This document shows positions 45,101 to 55,531 of a DNA stretch of 64,000 nt, piece by piece (positions within the stretch are counted from its first letter, which is position 1; every line of letters begins with the position of its first letter). The position numbers and the translations under genes were made by a program. The notes below the pieces were generated by a model. It was not told where the DNA came from. It saw only the letters and a list, made by a program, of their open reading frames with translations, and did no database searches. The stretch is taken from positions 1 through 64,000 of the forward strand of contig JAPTJF010000126.1 in the NCBI GenBank assembly GCA_029339195.1, given 5' to 3'. This DNA is from Micractinium sp. NFX-FRZ. Taxonomy: Eukaryota; Chlorophyta; Trebouxiophyceae; Chlorellales; Chlorellaceae.

Positions 45101-47120
45101 GCCGCCAGTCTCCAGGCCCGCACCTTTTGCTCCCCCATGGATGCTCCCCTCCGTCGCCGCTCCCTCCCTGCCTCCCACCCCCTCCCTCCCTCCCTGCCTC
45201 CCCACCCCTCCCCCCCAGGGGCCAACCCCACCGACGGCAACATCTGGGCCTCCCGCTCCGGCCAGGACTTCCGCTCCAACCACGCCAAGCCGGGGGTGGA
45301 CTATGCAGTGATGCACCTGTGGCCCGACAAGTGAGCGGGCACGGGGGGGGGGGTGAGAGGGGCGATGAGGGCGCGAGCAGCCATGGCGTACCGCTGATGA
45401 GGGTGTTTGCAAGATTGGGGGGTGGATTATGCAGGGATGCACCTCTGGCCTGACCAGTGAGCGGGCACAGGGGGAAGTTTAAGTAACGCACCCCACACCC
45501 TCCTGCCCTCCCCTCTCTTGGCGCGTGTCCCCGCCACGCAGCTGGGGAAGCGCCACTCAGTACACAGTCGAGTGGGGCTCCCAGTGGATCGATGCGCACA
45601 TGCAGGTGCGTGCGCATGGTGGGGCGGGGGCCCCGGAGGAGAGGGAAGGGCAGGGGGGCGCCTTGCGCTGCTTGGTGCTGGCCAGCTGGCAGAGCCTTGC
45701 TCAAGATGGACATTGCTTCCGGCGCCCGCCCTGGTACTCACGGCTACCGGTACGTGCTGCACAGCTCTTGCTATGTGCAACTCTCACCCACACACTCCGC
45801 CCCTGCCCCTTGCACCCTGTGCGCTCCGAGCAGGCGGCCGCTGCCCTCGGCAAGCCCCTCGTGCTGGAAGAATTCGGTGAGGGGGCAACACAGCATGGGC
45901 ACAGCATGGACACAGCATGAGTATAGCACAGCATGGGCAGAGCAGGTAGACCTGTCCCCCGCTTTGCACCCTGTACCCTGCAGACCTCGGAGCGTTTGCG
46001 CGTGTGAAGCCAGAGCTGTAGGCCTTCTGCCTCACAACCGCTTGCCCGCACCTGCCTCCGCCCCCCGCTGCCGCAGGCAAGAACTCTGGGGTGCAGAACA
46101 TCTCAACTGTGCGCGATCCCTGGTGCGTACGCGTGCCTGCGTAATGCCCAGCTTGCACTGCTAGGGCAGCAGGCAGTGGGGGCAAGGCCGGCGGGTTGCA
46201 GAAGGCCAGGCACCGGTGCTTGCATGCTTACCTTACTTGCACACACGTGCACACACACACACACGGGCCGTGTGCATGGTATCCGCATCTGGAGGCCTCC
46301 CGCTCACCCGACACCCCTGGCCCTCTTGCCGGTGGGCCCCTGGGGACCCGGCACTTTTTCACGTGTCGCCCCCGCATGTCTCAGATGGGCGGGTCACCCT
46401 TGCTTGGTACTGGCCAGATGCTGGCCTCTTGCAATGCTTAGAATCCTGCTACATGCATGGATTCCGGTTTCCTTCTGCAGGTTCCTGATGGTCAGCTCGG
46501 CGGTGGACCGCTCCCTGCAGAGCAACGGGGCGCTGCGCGGCGCCCTCTTCTGGCAGGTGCGCACCTCAAATAGGCAGGGGCGGGCGGACGGGCCCGTTGG
46601 GCGGAGGCTGGCACACACAGCCATGGACACCACTGGCAGCCTGCAGTGTTAGCTTTGCTCCCGGTCACTTCTGATGAAGGGCGCAGCACCCACCTCACCC
46701 TGCCATCGCATACCAACCCAGGCAAGTTCCCTAGCTTGGGCAGCGGGCACCTGCTGCCAGGCTTGGCACACCTGCTGACACGCCTGCTTGCCCGCTGGCC
46801 CCTCCCTTCATGGACCCTGGCTGCAGTGGGACGGCGAAACCGGGCCGCGCGACGATGGCAGCAATATCCGGCAGACTGACAGCACCTTTGAGCACATTGC
46901 AAGCTTTGCCCACCGCCTGGCGGCGCAATCTGGCAGCGTTGTGCCCGGATGCACGCCCAGGGCGGCCTCCGGCCCCTCCCCCACCCTTGCCCCAGCTCCC
47001 ATCCCCCGGCCCGCCCCCTCCCCAAGCCCTGCACCCGCTCCTGCTCCGGCCCTCATGGTGGGCGGTGTGCCGCTCTTCCAGCAGAGCGCTGGCAGCGGCG
47101 GGCGCAAGCTGCTGCGCTGA
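42103..47120 (+). CDS. secreted GH5 endo-1,4-beta-mannanase
   Basis: Fourteen exons: 42103-42171, 42354-42417, 42681-42836, 43168-43297, 43644-43773, 44009-44091, 44481-44568, 44864-44933, 45219-45330, 45542-45605, 45834-45876, 46077-46122, 46481-46556 and 46827-47120. They sum to exactly 475 codons (474 residues). Exon 1 is a signal peptide (MGLRPLAALLLCLALQQAAC). GH5_7 landmarks follow: FSGWNGWRI near the start, the acid/base in WNLLNEPR (E217), a VDYAVMHLWPD segment, the nucleophile in LVLEEFG (E335) and ALFWQWDGE near the end. The family hydrolyses beta-1,4-mannan; with a signal peptide it should act in the cell wall, in secretion or in mannan digestion. A Pro/Ser/Ala-rich tail of about 60 residues follows the catalytic domain. 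Exon 7 uses a GC donor (AAG|GCAAGT). Decoy exon ends lie at 43363-43408 and 45410-45475. Confidence 0.92.
43363..43408 (+). repeat. decoy copy of mannanase exon-4 end
   Basis: GAGCAGGGGGGCGGTGCCGC, then GGTGAGGGTG, repeats the end of exon 4 plus donor (43266-43305) about 100 bases downstream, inside intron 4. Confidence 0.75.
45410..45475 (+). repeat. decoy copy of mannanase exon-9 end
   Basis: GGGGGTGGATTATGCAGGGATGCACCTCTGGCC...AGTGAGCGGGCAC copies the exon 9 end and donor (45291-45345), about 120 bases downstream. The copied donor GTGAGCGGGCAC is intact, so alternative use is conceivable. Confidence 0.85.
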
Positions 47121-47575
47121 GCGCGAGCAGCTGCGCTGAAGATGCAGCGTGATGGCCGCGCATCTGTGCATGCGTGTCTATGCAAACCAATACGTGGACC
47201 GACTTTTGTGACGAGATCGGTATGTGCTGGCAAGTTGACGTGTAAAGGAGAGCCCTCGGCCTGCCTTGGGCCTGCCTTGAGATGCGACCGCTCCCAGACC
47301 GCTGCCCTCACCCCCAGCGCTGCTGGCGCCGCTGAGCACTCCCTGTGCTCCGGTCGGCTTTGCAGCCCCAATTGCTGCGGCTTGACGGACGGCCGCCCTG
47401 TGCGAGTCCTGCTCTCGCCGCGCACTCCCAAGGCGGGAGTAGGCTCTGCGGACGTAGCTTTGGTTTCGCGCCCCAGCCCTAGTCGGCGGTCTGCAGGGCT
47501 TGTGGCTGCGCTGAACAGCGACTTACTGTGGCTGCTGGGGGGCCGGGGCGGCTGCTTTGCGGACGAGGCTTGGAC
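47121..47575. other. intergenic, mannanase to kinase
   Basis: Holds the mannanase 3' UTR with a TGTAA signal and the presumed promoter of the kinase gene. No TATA box or gene is visible. Confidence 0.5.
47241..47245 (+). promoter_or_regulatory. TGTAA polyadenylation signal (mannanase)
   Basis: TGTAA 120 bases after the mannanase stop codon. Confidence 0.55.
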
Positions 47576-50207
47576 ATGGCCAAATGGCAACTGCTCGCGG
47601 CGCTGGGCGCCGCCTTGCTCGCGCATTGGGCGTGGCTAGCAAGGTAGGATTCGCTGGCGGGGAGTTGCAAGCCCGCCAAAGTGTCCGCACCTACTGGGGC
47701 ACCTTCGCCCCGCCGCCGCCGCCGCCCCGCCGCTGTCCCTTCACCTGCCCGCCCGCGCCGCCCTGCCGCTTCCCCGCCTGCAGCACTCCGCCCATCACCA
47801 TCATCGGCAACGTCACAATCGATGTTGTTGACGGCCGCAAGGTGCTTGGAGGCGCTGTGAGCTATGCGGCAGCGGTCGTGAGCGCCTGGGGGCAGCGGGC
47901 CTGCATCGTCGCGGCGCACGCAGACGACGCACCTCTCGGCTCGCTCTTTGAGGCAAGCACAGGCTGGGGTGCTAGCTGTCTGCCGTCTCACAGCCGCAAG
48001 TGGGCTGCCGTCACACAGCACAGCTGGGAGGGAGCCAGCGCCGGCCTCCCTCCCCGCTGCTCCTGGCCGCCCGCATGGCCAGGCCGCTGCCCGCTGAGCT
48101 TCCCTTCCCTCGCCCACATGCCACACGGTCCTGCCCCGCTGGGCTTCCGCCTTACGGTCTCCTGCCCTCAAACTTTCTTTTGTGTGCAGGGCCATGATCT
48201 TGTCGTCGTCCAGGCCAGCAGCACCCTGGTCTTTGAGCACAGCTACACCTTTTGGGTGAGGCCTCCCCGCCTGCTTGCACCAGCTCCCCCCGCCGCCGTG
48301 CACCCAGCACCCACGTTGTCTGTCCCCGCCCATGGGGGCCCTGGCTCTGCGGCATGCACCGTCGGCCCACTTCACTGCGGCTGCAGATACAGCCGGGGAC
48401 GTATGGAAGCATTCCTGCCGCTCATTGCAGACTCCCTCCACCCCGCCACTCACACTCGCACCGGTGCAGGGCAACCACCGCAAGCTTCGGGTGACGGCGC
48501 AGCCCAACGTGACGCTGAGCTGGCAGCACGTGCCGGCGCGGTGCCGAAGGGCACGCACGCTGCTGCTGGGTCCGCTGATGCCCGAGGTGGGGCAGGGCAG
48601 ACGGGGTTGGTCACATGGGCAGGCGGGCAGGTAGTGAGTGAATGAGCACAAAGGCGGCATCACAAGGGCCGCCGGGGGGGCCAGGTGGTGCTTGCCTGGC
48701 AGGTGGGCGGTAGTTGAGTTGCCGTGCAGCCAGGCAATCTGTTAGCAAGCAACACTGCTTCGGCCACCCTTGCAGGACTTGGATCCCGCCGCCTTTGTGC
48801 TGCACAGCCGGCCGTGGTGGGAGCGGCTGCTTGGGCTGCCGCCCCGGCAGCATGTGGGCCTGATGGGCCAGGGGCTGCAGCGCAGGCTGGATGGCGGTGG
48901 CCACGTCAAGCAGCTGTCCCAGCCCAGCCCGCAGCTGCAGGACGCGCTGGGGCCCTCCACCCTCGTCTTCCTCTCAGGTGGGGCGTGTCCTGCGCTGTGC
49001 TGCGCTGCGCTGGGCTGTGCTGCGCTGTGCTGGGCTGGGCTGGGCTGTGTTGGGCTGCGCTGGGCTGTGCTTGGCTGTGCTGCGCTGTGCTGTGCTGTGC
49101 TGGGCTGTGCTGTGCTGTGCTGTGCTGTGCTGTGCTGTGCTGGGCTGCGTGTGCTGCGCTGGGCTGTGCTGTGCTGGGCTGGGCTTGACTGGGCTGGTGA
49201 CTAAATCAAGGGGCCAGGCGTTTGGGCGGTATGGCGGCCCACTGGCTGCACGCCGGGTTGGGGGTGCGTCAGGCTACGGGCGGTGTGCAATAAGCAGAGA
49301 TTGCCACCTGGCGTGTGACAGCACTGCCGTGCTGCAAACAGTCTGCGCCGTGCCAGCTTCAGCCATCGCTGCTTCTCCGCGTAGCTCACCCGCCGCAACC
49401 CCTGCCTCTCCCCCCTGCCTCGTGCACCGCCTTTCAGATGTTGAGACAGAGGTGTGGGGCAACGGCACGGTCGCTGAGCTGGCGGCGCGCACCCACCGCT
49501 TCCTGGTCACCCGCGGCGGCGACGGCGCGGATGAGTGGCGGGGGCGGGAGGTGCGGCAGCACCCGGTGTATGCCGTGGACAAAGTGGTGGACACCAACGG
49601 TGAGGCGGGGACGAGCTATTTGGAGGGGAACAGGTGTTTGTAAGGGGAAAGGCTGCGGTGCGCAGGGCAGGCTGTCAGGAGGGAGCAGGCTGCGGGGAGA
49701 GGGACAGGCTGCAATGCAGGGCGCGTCAAGTGTCGGCAGACCTCTTTGGGGCCCGGCGCAGCATGGCAAGACAGCGGCGATGGCGGTCACGCCATTCCCG
49801 CCCCACTTGCGTGGTATGCCGTTCCGCCTCGGCGCACCCAAGCTCCAGCCCCCCATGGCCACTGCGTTCCCACTGACCCACCCAACCCTCGTTTGCACCT
49901 CCCTGCAGGCGCCGGGGACACGTTTGGCACCGCCTACATGCTGGCCGTGGCCTCTGGGCACTCGGACCCCATCAAGGTCGCGCACTGGGCGGGCGGTCTA
50001 GCAGTCTCCAAGCCCCAAGCGTGCAAGCCGGCATGCGTGACCGAAGCGCTGCAGGCGGGGTGGCACACCATGCCCCCCTCCGACGCCGTCAGCCTCGCCA
50101 GCTGGGCGCCAGCGGTGCAGCGCCTGCTGCTGCCCCCCTCCAAGCTGTTTGCACAGCTGCTGGGGCGCTCTGGGCCTGGGAGCGTCAGCAGCCCGGCGCC
50201 GGCGTGA
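47576..50207 (+). CDS. PfkB-family carbohydrate/inositol kinase with N-terminal hydrophobic segment
   Basis: Seven exons (47576-47643, 47784-47952, 48190-48255, 48470-48586, 48776-48977, 49438-49599, 49909-50207) total exactly 361 codons (360 residues), with all phases agreeing. PfkB features are the N-terminal ITIIGNVTIDVV and LGGAVSYAAAV (substrate-side glycines), FLVTRGGDGADEW and the signature GAGDTFGTAY with the catalytic base at D265. The family phosphorylates sugars, nucleosides or inositol with ATP. The LGGA(V/A)S pattern and overall length resemble plant inositol 3-kinase-like members, but the substrate cannot be fixed from sequence. The first exon encodes a hydrophobic stretch (QLLAALGAALLAHWAWLA) that is unusual for this cytosolic family and suggests a membrane anchor or targeting signal. 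Exon 2 ends in a GC donor (GAG|GCAAGC). A GCTGT-type pentamer tract fills intron 5. Confidence 0.9.
48985..49190 (+). repeat. imperfect GCTGT/GCTGG pentanucleotide array
   Basis: About 40 units of TGCTG/TGGGC-type pentamers, inside intron 5 of the PfkB kinase gene directly after the donor. It is the same motif family as 28281-28355 and is a likely length-variable site. Confidence 0.9.
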
Positions 50208-51166
50208 GCTAAGTGCCACCCACCCACATGCACACACACCACACACACACACACACACGTACACTCTTGATCTCAGCTCCCCCACAGATTCTAGCATTGG
50301 GCAGGCTGCCGGCTAGCCCTCATAGGCAGGACCAGCCGCCCGCTCCCACTCAGTCGGCCCATGCCCGCCTGTGTGACCTTTTAATTCATGCAACTAGCAC
50401 TCTTCCGCCCTCTCCTTGCGCAGGCATGAAGCACGCGCTTCCCTGCCGCATGCCTGTGCAAACTTTTTGTCCCCTCTCAATCTCTCCCGCCTGCCCCCTC
50501 TACCTGGCCCCCGCTACCTGCTGCTGCTCGTCTCCCTTCCCTACTTTCCCTCGATAAATGACCAGCTCAGGGCCTCTCGGCACCTTTTGCATCAATGAAC
50601 ACGAAAGAACAGCAGGAAGACAAGAGTACTCGAAATGAAACATCGTCTGTACACCGCTCATCTCTTTGCACTCTGTGATGTCCGCTAGACAGACGTGAGG
50701 GGCAGGCATCAAATGGGAGGTTGTCACGCAGTGTTCTCAAAGGGGGGCGGGGCAGGCCCGGTAGGTGGGTGATATGATGTGGTGTGCAGAAGGAAGAACG
50801 TGCCAGAGGGGTGGGGGAAGGCTGGGTAAGTAGGTGAGTGTGATGAGATGTGAGGTGATGAGATGGGCAGAAGGGAAAGTTGCAAGCAAGCGACGTGTGC
50901 AGCGCAGGTGGGCAGATGTACGACATCCGTAACACAACGGGGGTGGCCTGCGTGCGTCAGGTCACACCAGCGTGTCAGGGGACGCCGGTCAGCAAGGGAG
51001 ACCAGAGGGGGGCAACAGCAAGCATAGCTGCCGTGCTGGCACCGATCAGAACTGGTCCAATGAGGGCGGACACCAGGCAAGCCAGGCACAGCCGGTGTCC
51101 TGCCGGTGGCAGGGAAGGCGGGCACGCACCCACAGCTGCTGCCGTGCTGTGCCGCGCCGTGCCGCG
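50208..51166. other. convergent intergenic region
   Basis: Lies between the stops of the plus-strand kinase and the minus-strand helical-repeat gene and should hold both 3' UTRs. It contains a CA dinucleotide run (50226-50260). No TGTAA on either strand was found close to the stops. No gene is supported. Confidence 0.5.
50226..50260. repeat. CA dinucleotide microsatellite
   Basis: ACACACAC repeat interrupted by one CC, in the kinase 3' UTR. Confidence 0.85.
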
Positions 51167-52280
51167 TCACTGAAAGGGTGACAGGTGGGCATACCCCAGG
51201 GCAGCATAGGCGGCAGCCACCTCCCGCCGCTGCTCTGCTGAGAATTCTTGCTGCACGTCTGCTGCCCGGCTGGCCATGGACTGAAACAGCACAAGCGAGG
51301 GGGAGTGGTCCAGGGCGGCATAGCCGCATGCCAGGTGGCGGATGTCGGCGGGGGTGAGCTCTTCTGTGTATCTCATTATGTGCCTGCCAATCTCATCCAG
51401 AAGCATCTCCTCACTGCAGGGGAGGGCAGGGGAGAGGCAGCGGAGCGTGTGGGGTGAGGAGCGAGCGCGGGGGACAAGGGGGCAGCAACGGGGTGGACGC
51501 GACGGTCATGCAGAGCCCCCAGGCAGGCGGGTGGGCAGGCGGTGGGCACGTGAGTGGGCAGGTGGGCAGACCAGGGACAGAGAAGCAGGCACGCAGGGGG
51601 CGGGGAGGCAAGCCGGCAGGCAGGGATGCCCAGATGCTGAAGCAGAGGAGCGCATACCTGGCGCCCAGCGTGCCGCATGCATGCACCGCCTCCGCCAGCA
51701 GGGCGTGAGGGAAGCGCTGCAGCCCAGCCAGCGTCATGTCAACAAGCGCCTGAAACCCGTCTGCCCTGACAATCTCCTGAGGGGTCAGTGCGCCGCTGCC
51801 GCCACCACCTGCTGATCCGCTGCCGTCACCACCAGCTGCTGATGCTAGCGCATTCAGGGCAGTCACCACGTTGAGTTCGGTGAAATGCTCCCCGTTCTGG
51901 TCAATCAGCGCAAGGACAGCTGTTGGGCCGTGCGCTGCGGCGCCCTGCAGCTGCGCGTCCAGCTTGTTGGCTGCCTGCTCCTCCGCAGGGCGCTCACAAG
52001 GCGCCAGGTTGGCGGTGTCGGCGTCAGCGGCGGCGCCTGCCTCTGCTGCAAAGCTGCGGTGGCCGGAGCCGCCCTGGCGGCACAGCAGCGGCGGTGGCGG
52101 TGGCGAGGCGGCTGTGCGCTGCAGAGCCCAGGCTGCGGCACGAGCGCATTGTTGGCCCGTGTGGAGCTGCGCAAAGGTGCTGGGTGTGACAGCAGCGGCA
52201 GCTGGAAGGACCGCGCACTCAGCGACCCCGCCCGCTGCTGGCTGCAGGCTCGCGATCGCCCTGAACGCTGCTCGCCGCAT
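51167..52280 (-). CDS. organelle-targeted helical-repeat (OPR/FASTK-like) protein
   Basis: Two exons, 52280-51658 and 51413-51167, give 289 residues from a true ATG; the phase across the intron is consistent. The N-terminus MRRAAFRAIASLQPAAGG is basic, Ala-rich and free of acidic residues, as in algal mitochondrial or chloroplast targeting peptides. After a low-complexity stretch the second half has helical-hairpin repeats with recurring patterns (VVTALNALASAAG, LLAEAVHACGTLGAR, DIRHLACGYAALDH, REVAAAYAALGYAHLSPF). These resemble OPR, FASTK leucine-rich and RAP-associated repeats of organelle RNA-binding proteins. No RAP domain is seen, and the protein is short for the family, so it may be a minimal or truncated member. 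An organelle RNA role is inference. Confidence 0.72.
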
Positions 52281-53270
52281 CTCGAACGACCTTATAATTG
52301 CAATGACAGAAGGCGCTGCGGAGGAGGGCAGAGGGCAGGGCTTTCACAGCCGGGTCTGACTGTGGAGGTCGGGGGAGCCACTGAAAATCGCAACAACACC
52401 TTCGCCACGATCAATGAACCACAACAAGCCCGCAGCCAAGGTGCGACTGGTGAGGTTGCTGGCACCGCCGCTCACCCCGCTGCCACCTGCCCGCCAGCAT
52501 GTCGCTGTTCACATTCTGACAGATTCATGAATGTCCATTTCCAGCAACCATGCACTGGCGCATGGCACTTGCTTGGTCTTTCAATAACATCAGCACAGCT
52601 ATAAAGTGGCGCGGGGACGGCGGCGTTGGCAGGGCATCCCCCATTGGTAGCACTAGAAACTTGATAGTGGGGCAGGCGGCGGCCTGCAGGGATGCATCCA
52701 GGCTTCACTGCTTGCTCTGTAAGTTTCTCTCCTGCCGGGGCGCTGCTGAGGTTTGTGTTAAACTGGGTGCTATAAGCATGCCAAATGCGGCCGCCAGGCG
52801 GCCACGTCCTGGGCAGTGCTGTGGGGACTGGTGGGATGGGCGGGGCTGCTGGGCCTTGCTGTCGCTTTGCACAAAGCCCACTCTCCCTGGTGAAACGCTG
52901 CTAGTTCTTGATTTGGTGTGGGTTCAGTTGCGTGTTTGCGTGTACGTCTGTTGGCACGTCCAATGCAGCTGCCCTGGAATGCCCCCAGCGCACGAGTGCC
53001 GGGGGCCAGCTGCAGCGCCAGCATTGTATGGCACCTTCCCCTGTTTCACTTCTTTGCCTTACAGTTGATGGTTGTCTAAAAATTGTCGGGCGTCACGAAA
53101 GGAAATAGTGGCATGGGCCACTATTTCGGCCGGGAGGCCAGGGGCACTGGGTGCAGGGCGGAGGGGCGGAAGGGGCACGGCATGCACTAGTGGGCAGGGC
53201 ATTCCTCACGAGAGAGGGAGCGAGTTGGTAAAACAGGCACAAGAACGCCCACAGCCGGAGGGGGGCCAGC
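52281..53270. other. intergenic between two minus-strand genes
   Basis: Should contain the promoter of the helical-repeat gene and the 3' UTR of the Smr gene. TATAAAG on the plus strand near 52600 has no plausible gene downstream. Open frames here lack domains. Confidence 0.5.
53059..53063 (-). promoter_or_regulatory. TGTAA polyadenylation signal (Smr gene)
   Basis: TTACA on the plus strand is TGTAA on the gene strand, about 210 bases past the restored-frame stop at 53271. Confidence 0.5.
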
Positions 53271-54826
53271 CTAGGTTGGGAGGGGCCTGGGGAGATCCAC
53301 GAGGACCATTCCCGCATTGCCTGCATCCACCTTTGCCGGATACCCGTTGTCATGCAGCCATTCCAGCACGGCTGGTCTGACCTTTGCCGTGCCGCCCACG
53401 CTGTGGCTGCCCTTGCGGTGATGAGGGCCACGCGGCAGGAGGGGATGGGGATGTCGCGATCCAGGAGGGCGCGCCAGGCGCGCTGCGAGCCTCGGACGCT
53501 GGCTGCCGCGTGAAACACGGCTCCCTCAACCGACAAATCGTGGAGATCGATGGTCACAACAAGGCTGGCCGAGTTATTTTCGGCAAAGGCCTGGGAGCAG
53601 TCCTCTGCTGTCATCGATGCCTGGCGCTCTCGGACGCTGGCAGGGAGTTCTTGCTTGAAGAGCGGCCCGCAGATGGCGCAGGTTGAGGGTTGGGCGCAGG
53701 TGCCGCCAGTGGCGGCGGGGCAGGTCGCATCCAGGAAGCAGCTGCGGCTGCCAGTCGTAATGCAATAGAAGCGGAGGGGCGAGTAGATGCTCGTGCCGGT
53801 CTCCTGCTTCCATGCTTGGATTGCCTCCTGACCGGCGGCAGTGGCATCTTTCAGCTTGCGCTTGGCAAAGTCCTGCGCTGGGGTTGGGGGGGGGAGGCAT
53901 GGGAGGCATGGGAGGTGAGATGCGGGGGCAAGAAGCCAGAGGGCAGAACACGGCTAACGAGTGCCTGCTAACCAAAGCTGCCTGCTGTAACCCGCACTGC
54001 CTGGCCATCACTCGTGCAGGTTGGGGTCACAGCTGCAGCGGCGTCGCACCTGCCACTCATGGATGCATCACCGCCCACCACCGCCCACCACGTGTGTACT
54101 GCCTGTGCACCAACAGTACCGCCTGCAGCTGCGCACCTCTGGTAGGCCATCCACGTTTAGGCGGAGCCCCAATTGCTTCTCGCCGTCTGGGTTGTTGCGT
54201 AGAAAGGCAGAACGGTCTGCTTCGATCCGCATCGACAGCGCTTCGTCCTGCAGCTGTCGTGCCTGCTCTTGCAGGAGGCTGGCTTCCTGTTGTCTGCCGT
54301 TCTGGCTTTGCTCCAACGCCTGCTGCTGCAACGCCGCAGCCTGGTTCTTCTTGATGCCAATCTGCTTCCGCTTTGCATCAAACTCGTCACAGCCGGCTGC
54401 GCGCTTGCGCGGCAGGCGCCGGGCCTGTGCGTGCGTGCTGGGCTGAGTGCCGTCAGTGCTGTTGCGTGCCGTTCCCGCTGGGGCGTAGCGCCGTGGCTGG
54501 CACGCAGGCGGCCGGGTGGGGGGGTCGGGAGGCACTGTGGGAGGGCCGGTGCCGCCGCCTGTGCCCTCTCGAGCGCTCCTCTCTTTGCGCCAGCTCGAGC
54601 TGGCATCCGCTCTTCCTGTGGAGGCGCCAAAGCTGGTGTCGTAGAGCCCCTGCCCGGGCAGGAGGCCAAGGGGCACCCTGGGAGGGGCTGCCCGGTTATT
54701 ACCTCTGCCCGCAGGGGCGCGGTCGCGCCAGTTTGCACTTGCATCCGCTTTGCCCGACCGCGAGCCGAATTCGAGGTATGGACAAGCGTTGCTGCCCGCG
54801 TGCCCGGGCGGGCAGGTGGGAGCCAT
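53271..54826 (-). CDS. Smr-domain protein with an apparent one-base frameshift
   Basis: Two exons: 54826-54137 (230 codons from the ATG at 54824-54826) and 53872-53271. The N-terminus has two short repeats (SGKADASANWRD and STGRADASSSWRKE) and disordered sequence. A Gln/Glu-rich helical segment follows, ending in ADRSAFLRNN, like the DUF1771 helix that precedes Smr domains. The second exon carries VTIDLHDLSVEGAVFHAA and VALIT, the start of an Smr nuclease/nucleic-acid-binding fold, with DLHD instead of DLHG. At 53415-53416 one G seems to be missing: past it the adjacent frame reads KGSHSVGGTAKVRP, then a complete Smr C-terminus to TAG at 53271. LRLNVDGLPE...ITTGSRS may be a degenerate first Smr copy. 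This is a pseudogene, a sequencing error or true divergence; conservation on both sides favours sequence error or very recent loss. Confidence 0.75.
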
Positions 54827-55531
54827 TCGCAACTTGGTGCTGGGCGGATTTCGGAAGCTCCGGAAACTAGCGGGCGAGACATAAGCTAGTGAGCACAGTT
54901 GCGAGGGTTGAAGTAGCGCGTGGAGATCCCGAGGAGGCTGCGATGAGCACAGCACAGCATGGCATGCATAGCGCACAGCTCGCCCTCGGATTTCTCTTTC
55001 CGGCCTTTATGTCGCTCGGAATGTCCACATAGTCGCACAGGCGAGTTTCTTTAAGTGTCGCCCAGCAGCGCCTGCAGGTGGGGCATGTATCCAGGCGGCC
55101 CCACAGCCGAGCTTGCAACCTGCCGAGGCCCTTCCGGCAGCGCACCATGGGTGCGCTGGTGCAAAACAGATCTAGATCTGGCAGATCTGGCATGCACGTG
55201 TGCCTCTCTATCCAAACGCATATCCAAGGCATATCCAAGCGAGCGCACCAGGAAGCCCTTCTACCCACCATGCGACAAAGCGGTCCAGTGCGCTACGCAC
55301 ACGCCGCAGTGCCATGCCCCACCCTCACCGCCACACGGGCAGCTGGTACTTGCTTACACGGAAAGTACGGTCAAGCAACCAGAGCAAACATGCAGACAGT
55401 CAAGACGGTAATGAGAGGCTGAGCGAGGTGGCGGCAGGGTGCAGGACACAAGGATGGGCTGGGCTGCGCACAGCACATGCGTGCGTGCACCGCACCCAGC
55501 TTTCTTCTTCAGGGCCGCTTGTGTGCGCTGC
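54827..55531. other. intergenic, SYF1 3' end to Smr gene start
   Basis: Contains the SYF1 3' UTR and presumably the Smr gene promoter. A minus-strand frame with several Cys residues around 55060-55110 has no family match and no good start. Confidence 0.5.
55353..55357 (-). promoter_or_regulatory. TGTAA polyadenylation signal (SYF1)
   Basis: TTACA on the plus strand reads TGTAA on the gene strand, about 175 bases past the SYF1 stop. Confidence 0.55.

Noticed and set aside
46808..47626. Minus-strand open frame of 272 codons across the mannanase end and kinase start
   Set aside because: It overlaps two well-supported plus-strand exons, shows no domain, and its composition fits a GC-rich shadow frame.
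47479..48663. Minus-strand open frame of 394 codons opposite the kinase
   Set aside because: The plus strand carries seven phase-consistent PfkB exons here; the antisense frame has no family features.
52550..53068. Plus-strand gene downstream of a TATAAAG string near 52600
   Set aside because: The frame begins without a good start context, has no recognisable motif and lies in the 3' flank of the Smr gene.
54867..55271. Cys-containing minus-strand frame as a small zinc-binding protein
   Set aside because: Cys spacing matches no known finger and there is no convincing ATG; it probably lies in the 5' flank of the Smr gene.
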